A stretch of DNA of 64,000 nucleotides from Bifidobacterium biavatii DSM 23969 (GCF_000741165.1 NZ_JGYN01000021.1:1-64000); one strand, 5' to 3'. Shown: positions 43,506 through 53,340, counted from the first letter of the stretch. Translations and numbers: made by a program. The notes: generated by a model not told the origin, from the sequence alone.

Positions 43506-44570
43506 TTACTCGGACCGCGTGGACGCGCGCGGGATGACTTCTGCCCGCGTGGTAAGCAGTTCCGGCTTGTCGATCTCACCGCGGATGCGCCCGAGAATGC
43601 GTTCGACGGCGGTGGGCGCGGTCCATTCGAGCCGCGAATCCATGGTGGTGAGCGGGATTTGCAGGTATTCAGCCTCTTCGATGTTGTCGAAGCCGATCAC
43701 CTGCACCTGGCCGGGAATGTCGATCGCGTTGGCGCGTAGGTTGGCGATTGCGCCGATGGCGAGCTGGTCGTTGAGCGCGACCACGCCGTCGAACGGGATG
43801 CCCGAGTCGATGAGCCGCTGCGTGACGCGTGCGCCGGAGCCGATCGTCCAATCCTGACCGGTGTATCCGACCAGTCGCGGGTCGACGGTCATGCCACGCC
43901 GATGCGTTTCCTCGATGAATCCACGCAGTCGCAGCTGCGCGTTGCCTTCCTCGGCCTTGAGTAGCGCGGCCTCGTCGTAGTCGTCGCGCGCGCCGACGAC
44001 CGCGAGACGCCGCGAACCGTGGTCGTACAGGTATCCGGCTGCGGTGGCCGCGGCGGCAGTGTCGTCGGGCGTGACGTGGTCGGCCACGCCCCACGTGGTG
44101 CGCGCGCCCACCACGACGAGCGGAAAGTCGACAGCGAGATCGTCGGGCGTGATGTCCTCGACCTCGCTCATGGACAGGATCATGCCGTCGGATACGCTGG
44201 CGTTGAAGTTGCGCAGCAGGTCGCGCGCGCCTTTGGCGGAGCCTTCCGCGTAGGTGGTGACGTACACGAGGTAGTCGTGTTGGCGTGCCGCGTCGATGAT
44301 GCGATTGGCAAGTTCGGCGAGATACGGCGCGGTGAGTGACGGCACGGCGAGCGTGATGAATCCGGTGTGGTCGCGGTTGAGGTTGCGTGCGGCCACGTTG
44401 ACCCGGTATCCGAGGTCCTTGATGACCTGTTCGACGCGCGCTCGCGTGTCGGCGCTCATGCGGCCGTTGCCGTTGATCACGTTCGACGCGGTTTTGAGCG
44501 ACACTCCGGCCGCTTGGGCGACGTCGCGCAGCGTGACGCGCTTTTTGGCTGTCGTGACGGTTTCGCCCAT
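43506..44570 (-). CDS. LacI-family transcriptional regulator
   Basis: 354 residues. The N-terminal helix-turn-helix and hinge are typical: VTLRDVAQAAGVSLKTASNVINGNGRMSADTRARVEQVIKDLGY. They are followed by a periplasmic-binding-like effector domain ending with VQVIGFDNIEEAEYLQIPLTTMDSRLEW. It lies 27 bp downstream of the GH42 gene on the same strand and so is co-transcribed and autoregulated. The 18-bp palindrome upstream of the GH42 start is the natural operator. GAGGGGAG precedes the ATG. The effector is probably a galactoside (inference). Confidence 0.93.
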   Translation of the reverse strand: MGETVTTAKKRVTLRDVAQAAGVSLKTASNVINGNGRMSADTRARVEQVIKDLGYRVNVAARNLNRDHTGFITLAVPSLTAPYLAELANRIIDAARQHDYLVYVTTYAEGSAKGARDLLRNFNASVSDGMILSMSEVEDITPDDLAVDFPLVVVGARTTWGVADHVTPDDTAAAATAAGYLYDHGSRRLAVVGARDDYDEAALLKAEEGNAQLRLRGFIEETHRRGMTVDPRLVGYTGQDWTIGSGARVTQRLIDSGIPFDGVVALNDQLAIGAIANLRANAIDIPGQVQVIGFDNIEEAEYLQIPLTTMDSRLEWTAPTAVERILGRIRGEIDKPELLTTRAEVIPRASTRSE

Positions 44571-44597
44571 GGTGCTCCCCTCGGTTTGCGCTGCAGC

Positions 44598-46778
44598 CTA
44601 CTTGCGGCTGGTTCTGGTGACCAGTATGCCATTGCGGTCGATGACGTACGTGCCGGACTCGCCGTCCGCGAGCGCGCTCGTCCGATGATCCAGCACCGGC
44701 TCGCCGATGACGTTCGGTACGGTGATCGTGTCGCGGCTGCGGTTCATGTAGAAGTCGAAGCGGAGCGTGTCGGATTCGCGCACGGTGTGGATGATGCGCG
44801 GATCGGTTGCGGCGGCCGTGTCCGCGTCATTGTCGTTCGTGACCAGTCCCTGTTCCGTCAGCAGTCGCGTGATATCCTCGCGGTTCAGGTCGCAGCCGAT
44901 ATACACGGCTTCGCCCTTGCCGTACGGGTGCCGCACGATCGCGGGCGTGCCGTCGAGCTCCCAGTCGGCGGCGGCCGGGCCGGCGTACATGGCGACCACG
45001 GTAGCGTCCGCTGCGACGGACGTCACGTCGTTCTGCCACAGGCGCGTCGTCATGCCGTTCGTGAGTTCGATCGACTCCGGCTCGCCGGCCGCCTCGGAAC
45101 CGAGGATGTTGAACTCCTCGCTCCGCACACCGAGCATCTCGCGCAGCAGGCCGTCGCCCGCACCCGGGTAGCCGCCGAGACCGACGCGGAAATCGTCGTC
45201 GACCAGTCCAGTCGCATAGCCGACGACCACGCGTCCGCCGGACTCGACGAACCGCGCGACGCGACGCGCGTCGGCGTCGGACAGCATGATGACGGTCGGC
45301 AGCACGATCGTGTCATACGCATTCCAGTCATAGGCGAGCGGCACCACGTCGGCGCGCTCCCCCGCGTCCAAGTACGCACGGTACCAGTCGCGCACGTCGT
45401 GCCAGTGGCTGAGCTTCATGCTCGGCAGGGTCTGGCTGCCCGTGGCCCATTCGGATTCGGCATGGAACAGGATCGCCGTGCGCGAACGACGCAGTTCGGT
45501 GCTCTGCACGCCCGCGTCGGACAGGGTGCGCAGCGCCGCGCCGAGCTCGCACACGCCGCGGTACACCTTGCTGTCCTCGCCCGCGTGCGGCACCATCGCG
45601 GAATGGAACGCTTCGGCACCGGAAGCGGACTGCCGCCATTGGAAAAAGTTGATCGCGTCGGCGCCCATCGCGACGTGGGCGAGCGAGTCGCGCAGGAGCT
45701 CGCCGTTGCGTTTGCGTGCATTGAGCGGCTTCCACTGCACGGCGGACGTGGAATGTTCCATCACATACCACGGCTTGCCGAGCGCGAACGCATCCATGAG
45801 CGCGTCGGAGCATACGAGTTCATCGAGGTGCGATTCTCCTTCGTGGAAGTAATGGTCGTTGGAGACGAAGTCAACTTCCTCGGCCCAACGCGCATAGTCC
45901 ATCGAGCATTGGTCGGTGGAGACCATGAAGTTCGTGGTGAACGGCTTGCCGGAGCAGATTGCGGCGATCGCGTCGCGTTCGGCCTTGTAGAAGTCGAGCA
46001 GCATGTCGTTGCCGAAGCGTGTGAAGTCGAGGTTTTGCACGGGATTGACCATCGAGTCGGCGCCCATGTGCCGAGGAATGAGCACTTCGTCGAATCCGTT
46101 GGCGCGCTGCCCCCAGAAATCGGTGCCCCATGCCTTGTTGAGCGCGTCGATCGTGCCGTATTTGGCTTCGCACCAGCGGCGGAAGGCGGCAAGGGCGTTG
46201 TCCGAATAGTCGTTGCGGTTGTTCCAGCCGTATTCGTTGCCCAGATGCCATGCGGTGACGGTCGGATTGTCCTTGTAGTGTTCGGCGAGCTTGCGGCACA
46301 GGGTAAGCGCGTATTGCTTGAACACCGGGCTGGTGGGCTGCCACGACTGACGGGATCCGGCGTTGACGACGTGGCCGTATTGGTCGCGCGGCAGCACTTC
46401 GGGATGCCGCTCGTACAGCCACAGCGGCGCAGTGGCCGTCGCGGAGGCGAGATCGACGGCGATGCCCGCCTCGCCGAGCCTGTCGATCACCCGGTCGAGC
46501 CAGGTGAAGTCGAATTCGCCTTCGACGGGTTCGATGCGGTCCCAGCTAAAAATCGCAAGCGCCACGGTGTTGACGCACGCTTGCTTCATGAGGCGAATGT
46601 CGTCGTCCACTATGTCGTCCGGCCACTGGTCCGGGTTGTAGTCGCCACCAAAAGCAATGCCCTGGCCATTCTGCGTCAGCAGTGCGGGCCAACGGAAGGG
46701 TCTGCGCGTGGTCGCGGCCGGGGTTGGAATCAAGCCCGAGACCGTGCTCGGAGCTGCGTTCATGGTCGTGGTCGTCAT
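44598..46778 (-). CDS. GH42 beta-galactosidase
   Basis: About 726 residues, typical of bifidobacterial GH42 enzymes. The N-terminal barrel has GGDYNPDQWP, the proton donor in AWHLGNEYGWN (Glu182) and the nucleophile in YVMEHSTSAVQW (Glu341). It is followed by the trimerisation domain and a C-terminal beta-domain. There is no signal peptide, so it acts on imported galactosides, galacto-oligosaccharides or arabinogalactan fragments. I chose the ATG at 46778 (MTTTTMNAAPS); ATG 46811 is possible, and the frame to 46880 is rejected. Its promoter carries a LacI-type palindrome, and the co-transcribed gene is a LacI repressor. Confidence 0.92.
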   Translation of the reverse strand: MTTTTMNAAPSTVSGLIPTPAATTRRPFRWPALLTQNGQGIAFGGDYNPDQWPDDIVDDDIRLMKQACVNTVALAIFSWDRIEPVEGEFDFTWLDRVIDRLGEAGIAVDLASATATAPLWLYERHPEVLPRDQYGHVVNAGSRQSWQPTSPVFKQYALTLCRKLAEHYKDNPTVTAWHLGNEYGWNNRNDYSDNALAAFRRWCEAKYGTIDALNKAWGTDFWGQRANGFDEVLIPRHMGADSMVNPVQNLDFTRFGNDMLLDFYKAERDAIAAICSGKPFTTNFMVSTDQCSMDYARWAEEVDFVSNDHYFHEGESHLDELVCSDALMDAFALGKPWYVMEHSTSAVQWKPLNARKRNGELLRDSLAHVAMGADAINFFQWRQSASGAEAFHSAMVPHAGEDSKVYRGVCELGAALRTLSDAGVQSTELRRSRTAILFHAESEWATGSQTLPSMKLSHWHDVRDWYRAYLDAGERADVVPLAYDWNAYDTIVLPTVIMLSDADARRVARFVESGGRVVVGYATGLVDDDFRVGLGGYPGAGDGLLREMLGVRSEEFNILGSEAAGEPESIELTNGMTTRLWQNDVTSVAADATVVAMYAGPAAADWELDGTPAIVRHPYGKGEAVYIGCDLNREDITRLLTEQGLVTNDNDADTAAATDPRIIHTVRESDTLRFDFYMNRSRDTITVPNVIGEPVLDHRTSALADGESGTYVIDRNGILVTRTSRK

Positions 46779-46814
46779 GTCGTGTCGCCGTCCTTGGTTG
46801 CTTGCATACATTGC

Positions 46815-46832
46815 TGGTACACCAGTGTACCA
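46815..46832. promoter_or_regulatory. LacI-type operator TGGTACACCAGTGTACCA upstream of the GH42 gene
   Basis: Perfect 8-bp arms TGGTACAC and GTGTACCA with a two-base centre. It lies 37-54 bp upstream of the chosen GH42 start. The promoter boxes on the minus strand (TTGTCG near 46868 and a weak -10 about 16 bases downstream) would place the operator at about +1 to +20. It fits the co-transcribed LacI protein. Confidence 0.65.
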
Positions 46833-46984
46833 CTTGCAACGACTATGACACAGCAGCATATCGACAAAGTCGGCCAACATAGTCAGGTCACAGCGGGATC
46901 AGTACGAGACTGCGGACATACGGTCGTTTCTACGCATCGAAACGACCATATGCCCGCACAACGAACGGCTGGATGACCTAATTA

Positions 46985-49900
46985 TCAGGCCGCGACGACC
47001 CGATCGGCGATGCGCATGGCGGATCCACGGTGCGAGACGAGCACGATGGCAGCGTCCCGTTCTCCGGCGAGCGCGTTGATCGACTGGAGGATCACGGCCT
47101 CGTTGAGCGCGTCGAGCCGGCTCGTCGGCTCGTCAAACAGCACGAGATCGGCTTGCCGCAGGAAGATGCGGGCCAGTCCGATGCGCTGGCGTTCACCTTC
47201 CGACAAGCGGTCGCCGAGTTCGCCGACCGGCGTGTCGAGCCCATCGGGCAGCGAGTCAATCAGGTCGAGCACGGACGCCTTGCGGCACGCCTCGCGCAGC
47301 AGGTCGTCGACGGAGCCGGACGCACCACCTGCACCGTCCGACATGACGGCCGAACCGCCGGCCGTCGACGCATTCGATGCCGCGTGACGCACGTCATCGG
47401 CGGGCGATGCGGTCGCAGAAGCAGCTGCTGCACTCGGCATGCCTGATTGTCTGTCGGGCAGGGCGATGAGCAGGTTGTCGCGGATGGTGCCGTCGAACAG
47501 GGCTGTTTCCTGGCTCATCATGGTTTGGATGCGCCGGCGGTGATGCGCATCGATGTTCGGCAGCGGTTCGCCGGAGAGCGTGACGCGCCCGGACTGGGGA
47601 TCCCAGTAGCGCATGAGCAGTTTGAGCATAGTGGATTTGCCACGGCCGGACGGGCCTTGAATGCCGAGGATGCCGGAGCGCGGCACGTCGAGTGACACGT
47701 CGACGAGTACCGGCACAACGTCAGACGCAACCTTGCCGGACGCGACCGTCGGATACGCGAATGTGACACGGTCGAGCGTCATGCCGTCATATGCGGGCCG
47801 ATCGGCACCGTTTTCAACGACGGCCGGAGCCTCGTCCATCAGCGAGAACAGTCGACGCGCGGCGGCGAACGTGTTCGTCAGGTTCGCGGGCAGTGCGGCG
47901 AGCGCGAGCGTCGGTCCGAACGAGCTGGCGATCAGCACGACGGCGACGATCAGCTTCGGCGCGCCCGGCAGCGCACCGGTCGTCCCGGCGACACCGGCGG
48001 AGCCGAACATGCCGGCTGCAACGGCGACCGCCAGCAATGCGGCCACGGCAGTGAAGACGAGAACCAGCACGCCGCCGACGCCTGCGTAATGGCCGTTGAT
48101 GCGGCTGAGCTTCGCGCGGCGCGCCCACAGGTCGCGCGTGCGGGTCACGATGTCGGCCACGCGCTGCTCTCCCGCGCCGAATCGGATGATTTCGCCGATG
48201 CCGCGCATGCCGTCGAGCACCTGATTGTCAAGCTCGGAGGAGGCTTTGCGCAGTCCGTCGCCGATGCCGCGCACGCTGCGCGAGAACAGCCACGGCAGCA
48301 GCACGCCGACCGCCAAGTGCGCCGCGACAAGTAGCAGCGCGGCCCACGGGTCGAGCAGCAGCAGGGCGATCGCGTACACCACGCTGGTGGACAGTGCGAT
48401 CACGACCGGGGAGATGGTGTGCGCGAAGAAGATCTCGAGCATTTCCACGTCGGTGGTGATAAGCGCGATCAGATCGCCCTTGCCCTTGCCGTCGAGCTTG
48501 GCGGGGGCGAGCCGGCGCAGCGCCGCGAACGCCTTCGCGCGGAACAGGGCGAGCAGGCGGAAGGCGACGTTGTGGTTCATGAACTGTTCGGCGTAGCGCA
48601 TGAGCCCTCGCACCAACGCGCACACGGCCATGGCGACAACGGACGGCGCGACGCCCATACCCCAGACCGGGTGTCCGGCGACGGCAAACAGCGCCATGGC
48701 GCCGAAGACCGGCAGGAACGTGGCCGCGAGGTGACCGAGCGTGCCGCACACGCAGGCGAGAACCATGAAGCGCGACAGCGGCGCGGCCTCGCGCAGCAGG
48801 CGCGGGATGAGACGGTACGGGCGGGCTGTCGAGGACGCGACTGCCTCGGCGTTGTCGGCGGTCCCGTTGGCGCCCGTAATAGTTCCGGCCGCGGCGGTGG
48901 CGACGATGACGGCGGAATTACCGGCCTTGTCTGCCGTACCGGCACGGCGACGATTTTTGTTCGTCGCGTTCACCTTGGCACCAGCCCGCTGCCCTGTGGC
49001 ATGGACGTTCGGCTTGCCCGCCGTGGATGCCTTGGCGCGGTCCGCGTCCGAATCGACCGCCCCGTCGCGCCGCCCGACCTGTTCGACGGTCTGCTGCGTG
49101 CGGAACAGCCGCGCGTACGTGCCGTTGGCGGCGAGCAGGCGCACGTGGCTACCGGATTCGACGACGCGGCCGTGGTCGAGCACGACGATCGCATCCGCGT
49201 CGGCCGCGTTCGCCATGCGATGCGTGATCATGATGACGGTTTTGCCCTCGTTCGCCAGTTCGCGGATCGACGCGAGAATCAGCGATTCGCTTTCGACGTC
49301 GACGCTGCTGGTCGCCTCGTCGAACACCATGACGGGACTGTCGTGCAGCAGCGCACGAGCGATCGCGATGCGCTGGCGCTGGCCGCCGGACAGGTTCGCC
49401 GCGTCCGGTTCGATCGTCATGTCGAGTCCGCCGTGCACGCGGACGAAGTCGTCGATGCGGGCGCGGCGCAGCGCGTCCCACATCGTAGCTTCCGCCTCGG
49501 GATCGGCCGAACCGTCCGCCGCGGAACCGTCTGCAGCGTCATGCGCGGTGCGATACGCCATCGCGAGATTGTCGCGCAGCGTGCCGGCGAACAGGTGGCT
49601 GCGCGCGCCGACGACGGTGACCGCGCGCATGAGCGACTCGTCGGTTAGATCGCGGACTTCGTGGCGTCCGGCGTAGTCGAACAGCGCGATCGAACCGGTG
49701 TAGCCGACGGTGGTGCCGGCGAGCAGCGCGGCCGCAGTGGACTTGCCCGAACCGGACACGCCAACGATGGCGGTCACCTGACCGGGATTGGCCATGAACG
49801 TCGCGTCGACAAGCGCCGGATGCGGCACCCAGGATGAATCGGACGCGTCGGCAGGTGCATCGACGGCTTCACCAGCCGAGCCTGAATGTTTCACGGAAGG

Positions 49901-51040
49901 TTTCACAGATGATTGCACCACGGTGCCGGCGTCGGAATCGGCAGCGGAATCGTCGTTCCCGTACGCGAAGCCGACCCGTTCGAACGTGACGACCGGCGCC
50001 CCGGCATCGTCGGCAAGCGTTGCAGAACCGTGCCGCGGCTCAGGCGCGTCGAGCAGCGCGAAGATGCGCTTGGTGGACGTCATGCCGTTCATCGCGACGT
50101 GGAAGAACGAGCCGAGCTGACGCAGCGGAATGAAGAAGTCAGCGGACAGCAATACGATCATGATCGCGCCGGGCAGGCCGAGCGAGCCGGTCGCCAGCTG
50201 CCAGACCGCGACGCCGATGCCGGCCGCGGCGCCACCGTAGGCGACGGTGTCCATCGCAGTGAGCGAGCGCAGCTGGATCTGCAGCACGTTCATAGTCATC
50301 ACGCGGAATTCCTCCGCCTTGCGGTCCATGTCGCGGGCGGCGCGTTCGTCGGCGTCGAAGATCTTGAGCGTTTCGAGGCCCTGCAGGTTGTCAAGGAACG
50401 CGGCACCCATGTCGGTGTACTTGCCCCAGTATTTCTTGAACACGCGGGCCGCGCGCATGGCCACGAGCCCCACGATCACCACGATCAGCGGCGCGCACAC
50501 GAGCAGCGTGACGGCGGCCGGCAGATTGACGGGCAGCAGCACCGCGAACAGGGTAAGCGGCGCGAGCACCGAGTAGAACAGCTGTGGCAGGAACAGTTCG
50601 AAGAAGCTTTGGATCTGCTCGACGCCCTCGCCGGCGGATTGGACCACGTCGGCGGTTTTGACGCGCGACCCGTAGGAGGGGCCGAGCGCCAGCATCTTGC
50701 GGTAGAGCTTTTCGCGCAGCGACAGTTTGACGCGCTCAGCGGCCTCGAAGCCGAGTTTGGTCGCACCGCGCGTGGTTAGATACCGCACGACCGCGATCAG
50801 CGCGAGCGCAAGCAGATACCACGGCAGCCGGGCAGCAAACGCAGCCCCGCCGAACGCAGCCCCACCGAACGTGCCGTGCGCGGCCATCGGATCGAACCAC
50901 CACAGCAGATCGCCCAACATCATGACCAGCGTCGCCACGAACGCGACGTTGGCGAGCAGTCCCAGCCACATCAGCGCCACTTTGCCGGCGACGAGCCGGC
51001 CGATGCCGTCAGCGAGCGCAAACAGCCGCTTGTCGAACAT
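46985..51040 (-). CDS. Fused CydD-CydC-like ABC exporter
   Basis: About 1351 residues, two complete ABC exporter halves in one chain. The first has a six-helix domain, Walker A GVSGSGKST (near residue 428) and signature LSGGQRQRIAIARALL. Then comes a 100-residue basic/Ala linker, then a second membrane domain starting RFMVLACVCGTLGHLAATF with MRYAEQFMNHNVAFRLLALFR (CydC-like), Walker A GPSGRGKST and signature LSEGERQRIGLARIFL. In other bacteria CydDC exports glutathione/cysteine to the periplasm. Here both subunits are fused; no cytochrome bd genes are in view. The start ATG at 51040 has GAGG upstream; two upstream ATGs are less likely. It may also be a heterodimer-type drug exporter. Confidence 0.8.
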   Translation of the reverse strand: MFDKRLFALADGIGRLVAGKVALMWLGLLANVAFVATLVMMLGDLLWWFDPMAAHGTFGGAAFGGAAFAARLPWYLLALALIAVVRYLTTRGATKLGFEAAERVKLSLREKLYRKMLALGPSYGSRVKTADVVQSAGEGVEQIQSFFELFLPQLFYSVLAPLTLFAVLLPVNLPAAVTLLVCAPLIVVIVGLVAMRAARVFKKYWGKYTDMGAAFLDNLQGLETLKIFDADERAARDMDRKAEEFRVMTMNVLQIQLRSLTAMDTVAYGGAAAGIGVAVWQLATGSLGLPGAIMIVLLSADFFIPLRQLGSFFHVAMNGMTSTKRIFALLDAPEPRHGSATLADDAGAPVVTFERVGFAYGNDDSAADSDAGTVVQSSVKPSVKHSGSAGEAVDAPADASDSSWVPHPALVDATFMANPGQVTAIVGVSGSGKSTAAALLAGTTVGYTGSIALFDYAGRHEVRDLTDESLMRAVTVVGARSHLFAGTLRDNLAMAYRTAHDAADGSAADGSADPEAEATMWDALRRARIDDFVRVHGGLDMTIEPDAANLSGGQRQRIAIARALLHDSPVMVFDEATSSVDVESESLILASIRELANEGKTVIMITHRMANAADADAIVVLDHGRVVESGSHVRLLAANGTYARLFRTQQTVEQVGRRDGAVDSDADRAKASTAGKPNVHATGQRAGAKVNATNKNRRRAGTADKAGNSAVIVATAAAGTITGANGTADNAEAVASSTARPYRLIPRLLREAAPLSRFMVLACVCGTLGHLAATFLPVFGAMALFAVAGHPVWGMGVAPSVVAMAVCALVRGLMRYAEQFMNHNVAFRLLALFRAKAFAALRRLAPAKLDGKGKGDLIALITTDVEMLEIFFAHTISPVVIALSTSVVYAIALLLLDPWAALLLVAAHLAVGVLLPWLFSRSVRGIGDGLRKASSELDNQVLDGMRGIGEIIRFGAGEQRVADIVTRTRDLWARRAKLSRINGHYAGVGGVLVLVFTAVAALLAVAVAAGMFGSAGVAGTTGALPGAPKLIVAVVLIASSFGPTLALAALPANLTNTFAAARRLFSLMDEAPAVVENGADRPAYDGMTLDRVTFAYPTVASGKVASDVVPVLVDVSLDVPRSGILGIQGPSGRGKSTMLKLLMRYWDPQSGRVTLSGEPLPNIDAHHRRRIQTMMSQETALFDGTIRDNLLIALPDRQSGMPSAAAASATASPADDVRHAASNASTAGGSAVMSDGAGGASGSVDDLLREACRKASVLDLIDSLPDGLDTPVGELGDRLSEGERQRIGLARIFLRQADLVLFDEPTSRLDALNEAVILQSINALAGERDAAIVLVSHRGSAMRIADRVVAA

Positions 51041-51323
51041 TCCCCACCTCAACATCTGTCGTGCACGGCGAACCCGTGCGTCCGAGCGGCCGTACCGCGC
51101 CGCGAAAATCACCGTGTCCACACTAACAATCGGCGTTGGGTTTCGCTAGGGGTGTCATTAAGGTCGCCGCGAACGTTCGCGCCCAGCGGAGGCCTGGGGA
51201 GACAAGGGACGATCCCGTTCGAGGATTACGGCCCGCACCGTGGCAGCGAAACGACGTCGGATCGGACGAGTGACCGAGTGACCAAGACCACGTCACAGGC
51301 AATGTGATGGCCATGCGGATCGC

Positions 51324-51465
51324 ATATCTGCGAGTTGTAGGTCCCTTGTGGGATTTCCCGGCATCCACATCAAATCGGCCATACCAAGAAATGGCCGATT
51401 TCGGCTGCCGCCATTGACCTTGATTCGTCTGCACGCGGATCGAGGGACCTACAACTCGCAGATAT
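51324..51465. repeat. Nested inverted-repeat element (142 bp)
   Basis: The outer 23-bp arms (ATATCTGCGAGTTGTAGGTC plus CCT at 51324-51346, and its complement at 51443-51465) are perfect. Inside, an 11-bp perfect pair AAATCGGCCAT (51372) / ATGGCCGATTT (51391) forms a second hairpin. No gene is inside. This is the layout of a MITE-like or structured regulatory element. The rest of the 450-bp gap between ABC and sugar porter genes (51041-51490) shows no gene. Confidence 0.75.
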
Positions 51466-51490
51466 CCTTTCCGAAAACCGGAAAAGCGGG

Positions 51491-53065
51491 TCAGTGCTGC
51501 TTTTGCGCGGCGACGAGCGCTTCGGCCGCGGCCTTGGTCGCGATCGCGCGCTCCTTGGCGCGGCGGGCGCGGGCCAGTTCGGCCTCAGCAGCCTTGATGT
51601 CGGACTCGGCCTGACGCAGGTCGGCGGTGGCGCGCACCACCTCAAGCTGCGCGTTGGACTGCTCGGACTTCGGCTTCCACAGTTCGGCGATCTCCTCGAG
51701 CGTCTTGTCCTTGGTTTCGGGCACGAACGTGACCACGCCAAGGAAGCACAGCAGGTTGGTGCCGGCGAACACGAGGAACGTGCCCATGCCGCCGATCGAG
51801 CTGATCATGACCGGCGTGAACTGGCCGATCGCCCAGTTCGTGGCCCACAGGAACACGGTGCAGATGCCGGTGGCGCGGCCGCGCAGGTAGGTCGGGAACA
51901 GCTCCGGGATCATGATCCACGGGATCGGGCCCATCGAGAACGCGAACGCGGAGGTGAAGCACATCACGAAGATGAGCATGAGCAGCTGGTAGTTGTTCGC
52001 GTACGCGAAGCTGATGCCGAGCGCGAACAGCACCATCAGGCCCGAGCCGACGGCCATGAGCTTCTTGCGGCCGGCGGTGTCGATCAGGTACATGCCGACG
52101 ACGGTGAACACGAGCTCGATGCCGCCCACGCAGGAGGACGCGAGGAATTCGGTGTTGCCGCCGAAGCCCATGTCCTTGAACATGACCGGACCATAGTAGC
52201 TGATGGCGTTCATGCCGATGGCCTGGTTGAAGATGGCGAGGAAGATGCCGATGAGCAGCGCCTTGCGCAGGCCCGGCTTGAACAGGTCGGAGAACTGGGC
52301 GTTGGCCTTCTTCTCCTCGGCGATCTGGTTTTGGATCTCCTCGACGTCGTGGCGCGCCTTTTCGGTGCCGTTGATGCGTTCGAGCACCTTGAAGCCCTCT
52401 TCGACCTTGCCGGCCTGCACGAGGAATCGCGGAGATTCGGGGCTGAACCACAGCGCGGCGAAGAAGATCGCGGCGGGGATGGCACCGATGCCGAGCATCC
52501 AGCGCCAGCCGATGTTCACGCCCCAGTCGTGCGAGCCGGAGGACGCGATGAAGTAGTTGATGACGTTGGTCAGGAAGATGCCGGAGATGGTGAGCAGCTG
52601 GTACGCGCTGGTGAGCGCGCCGCGGATGTTGGTCGGCGCGGACTCGGTGATGTACGTAACGGCGAGCGCCGCGGCCAGGCCGATGCCGACGCCGCCGATG
52701 ATGCGGGCGAGGATCAGCGTGAACGGGCTGAACGTGAAGGCGGACCACAGTGCGGCGACGAAGAAAAACGCCGCGCCGAACATGAGCAGCTTGCGGCGAC
52801 CGTAGCGGTCGGACAGGAAGCCGGAGAAGCCGGCGCCGATCACGCCGCCGATCATGATCGACGAGATGACCATGCCCTGCAGCGCGGGGCTCAGGGAGTA
52901 CTTGGTCTGCAGGAAGTCGATGGCGCCGGAGATGGAGACGGTGTCGTAGCCGTACAGCAGACCGGCGAGGCCGGCGCTCAGCGCGAGGCCGACGATGTAG
53001 CGGCCGGAGCCGCGTTGGTTGCGCTCGTCCGATCCGAGCGCGATGGAATCACTGGGATTGCCCAT
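51491..53065 (-). CDS. MFS sugar:proton symporter (sugar porter family)
   Basis: About 524 residues, 12 helices, with sugar-porter landmarks: GLLYGYDTVSISGA, FSGFLSDRYGRRKLLM (motif A), FSPESPRFLVQAGKVEEG at the end of the first half, NQAIGMNAISYYGPVMF, DTAGRKKL and IPELFPTYLRGRATGI. Transport is of a hexose, pentose or disaccharide; specificity is not predictable. An extra 50-residue charged coiled tail (VRATADLRQAESDIKAAEAE) follows the last helix. The ATG at 53065 has GAGG upstream; the longer frame is rejected. Its promoter region holds a LacI-type motif like that of the GPH gene. Confidence 0.9.
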   Translation of the reverse strand: MGNPSDSIALGSDERNQRGSGRYIVGLALSAGLAGLLYGYDTVSISGAIDFLQTKYSLSPALQGMVISSIMIGGVIGAGFSGFLSDRYGRRKLLMFGAAFFFVAALWSAFTFSPFTLILARIIGGVGIGLAAALAVTYITESAPTNIRGALTSAYQLLTISGIFLTNVINYFIASSGSHDWGVNIGWRWMLGIGAIPAAIFFAALWFSPESPRFLVQAGKVEEGFKVLERINGTEKARHDVEEIQNQIAEEKKANAQFSDLFKPGLRKALLIGIFLAIFNQAIGMNAISYYGPVMFKDMGFGGNTEFLASSCVGGIELVFTVVGMYLIDTAGRKKLMAVGSGLMVLFALGISFAYANNYQLLMLIFVMCFTSAFAFSMGPIPWIMIPELFPTYLRGRATGICTVFLWATNWAIGQFTPVMISSIGGMGTFLVFAGTNLLCFLGVVTFVPETKDKTLEEIAELWKPKSEQSNAQLEVVRATADLRQAESDIKAAEAELARARRAKERAIATKAAAEALVAAQKQH

Positions 53066-53173
53066 GGTGGAAACCTCATTCACCTTGATGCCGCGCCGCA
53101 TATGGAAACGGGCGGCATGTTCTTTCTCTCATGCTGTTGCGATGGTCGGGCTTCATTGTCGCCTGTCACACGT

Positions 53174-53187
53174 CGTGAACGCTCACA
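53174..53187. promoter_or_regulatory. LacI-type operator candidate (CGTGAACGCTCACA)
   Basis: Imperfect palindrome with GTGA and TCAC arms, 11 of 14 bases identical to the site upstream of the GPH symporter (54873). It lies about 110 bp upstream of the sugar-porter start. No LacI gene is adjacent, so the regulator lies elsewhere or is the one at 43506. Confidence 0.55.
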
Positions 53188-53243
53188 ATCACAAGCAGAA
53201 GCATATATTAGTCCATTTCCCACACGATTCAACTCGGCTCAAT

Positions 53244-53300
53244 CGCAAAAAACGCAGCCGCCCGCGGACCTTTGTTGCGGGGTACGCGGGCGGCTGCGTT
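53244..53300 (-). terminator. Terminator of the GPH symporter gene
   Basis: AACGCAGCCGCCCGCG (53251) pairs perfectly over 16 bp with the complement at 53285, and on the minus strand it is followed by TTTTTT. It lies about 40 bp after the stop of the symporter. Confidence 0.92.
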
Positions 53301-53340
53301 TGAGGATGCCTTGCGGGTGAACGTGACGAACGCGATCGGG

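Noticed and set aside
44367-46976. An 869-residue plus-strand open frame opposite the GH42 gene
   Set aside because: No recognisable motif; the minus strand carries an intact GH42 with both catalytic Glu.
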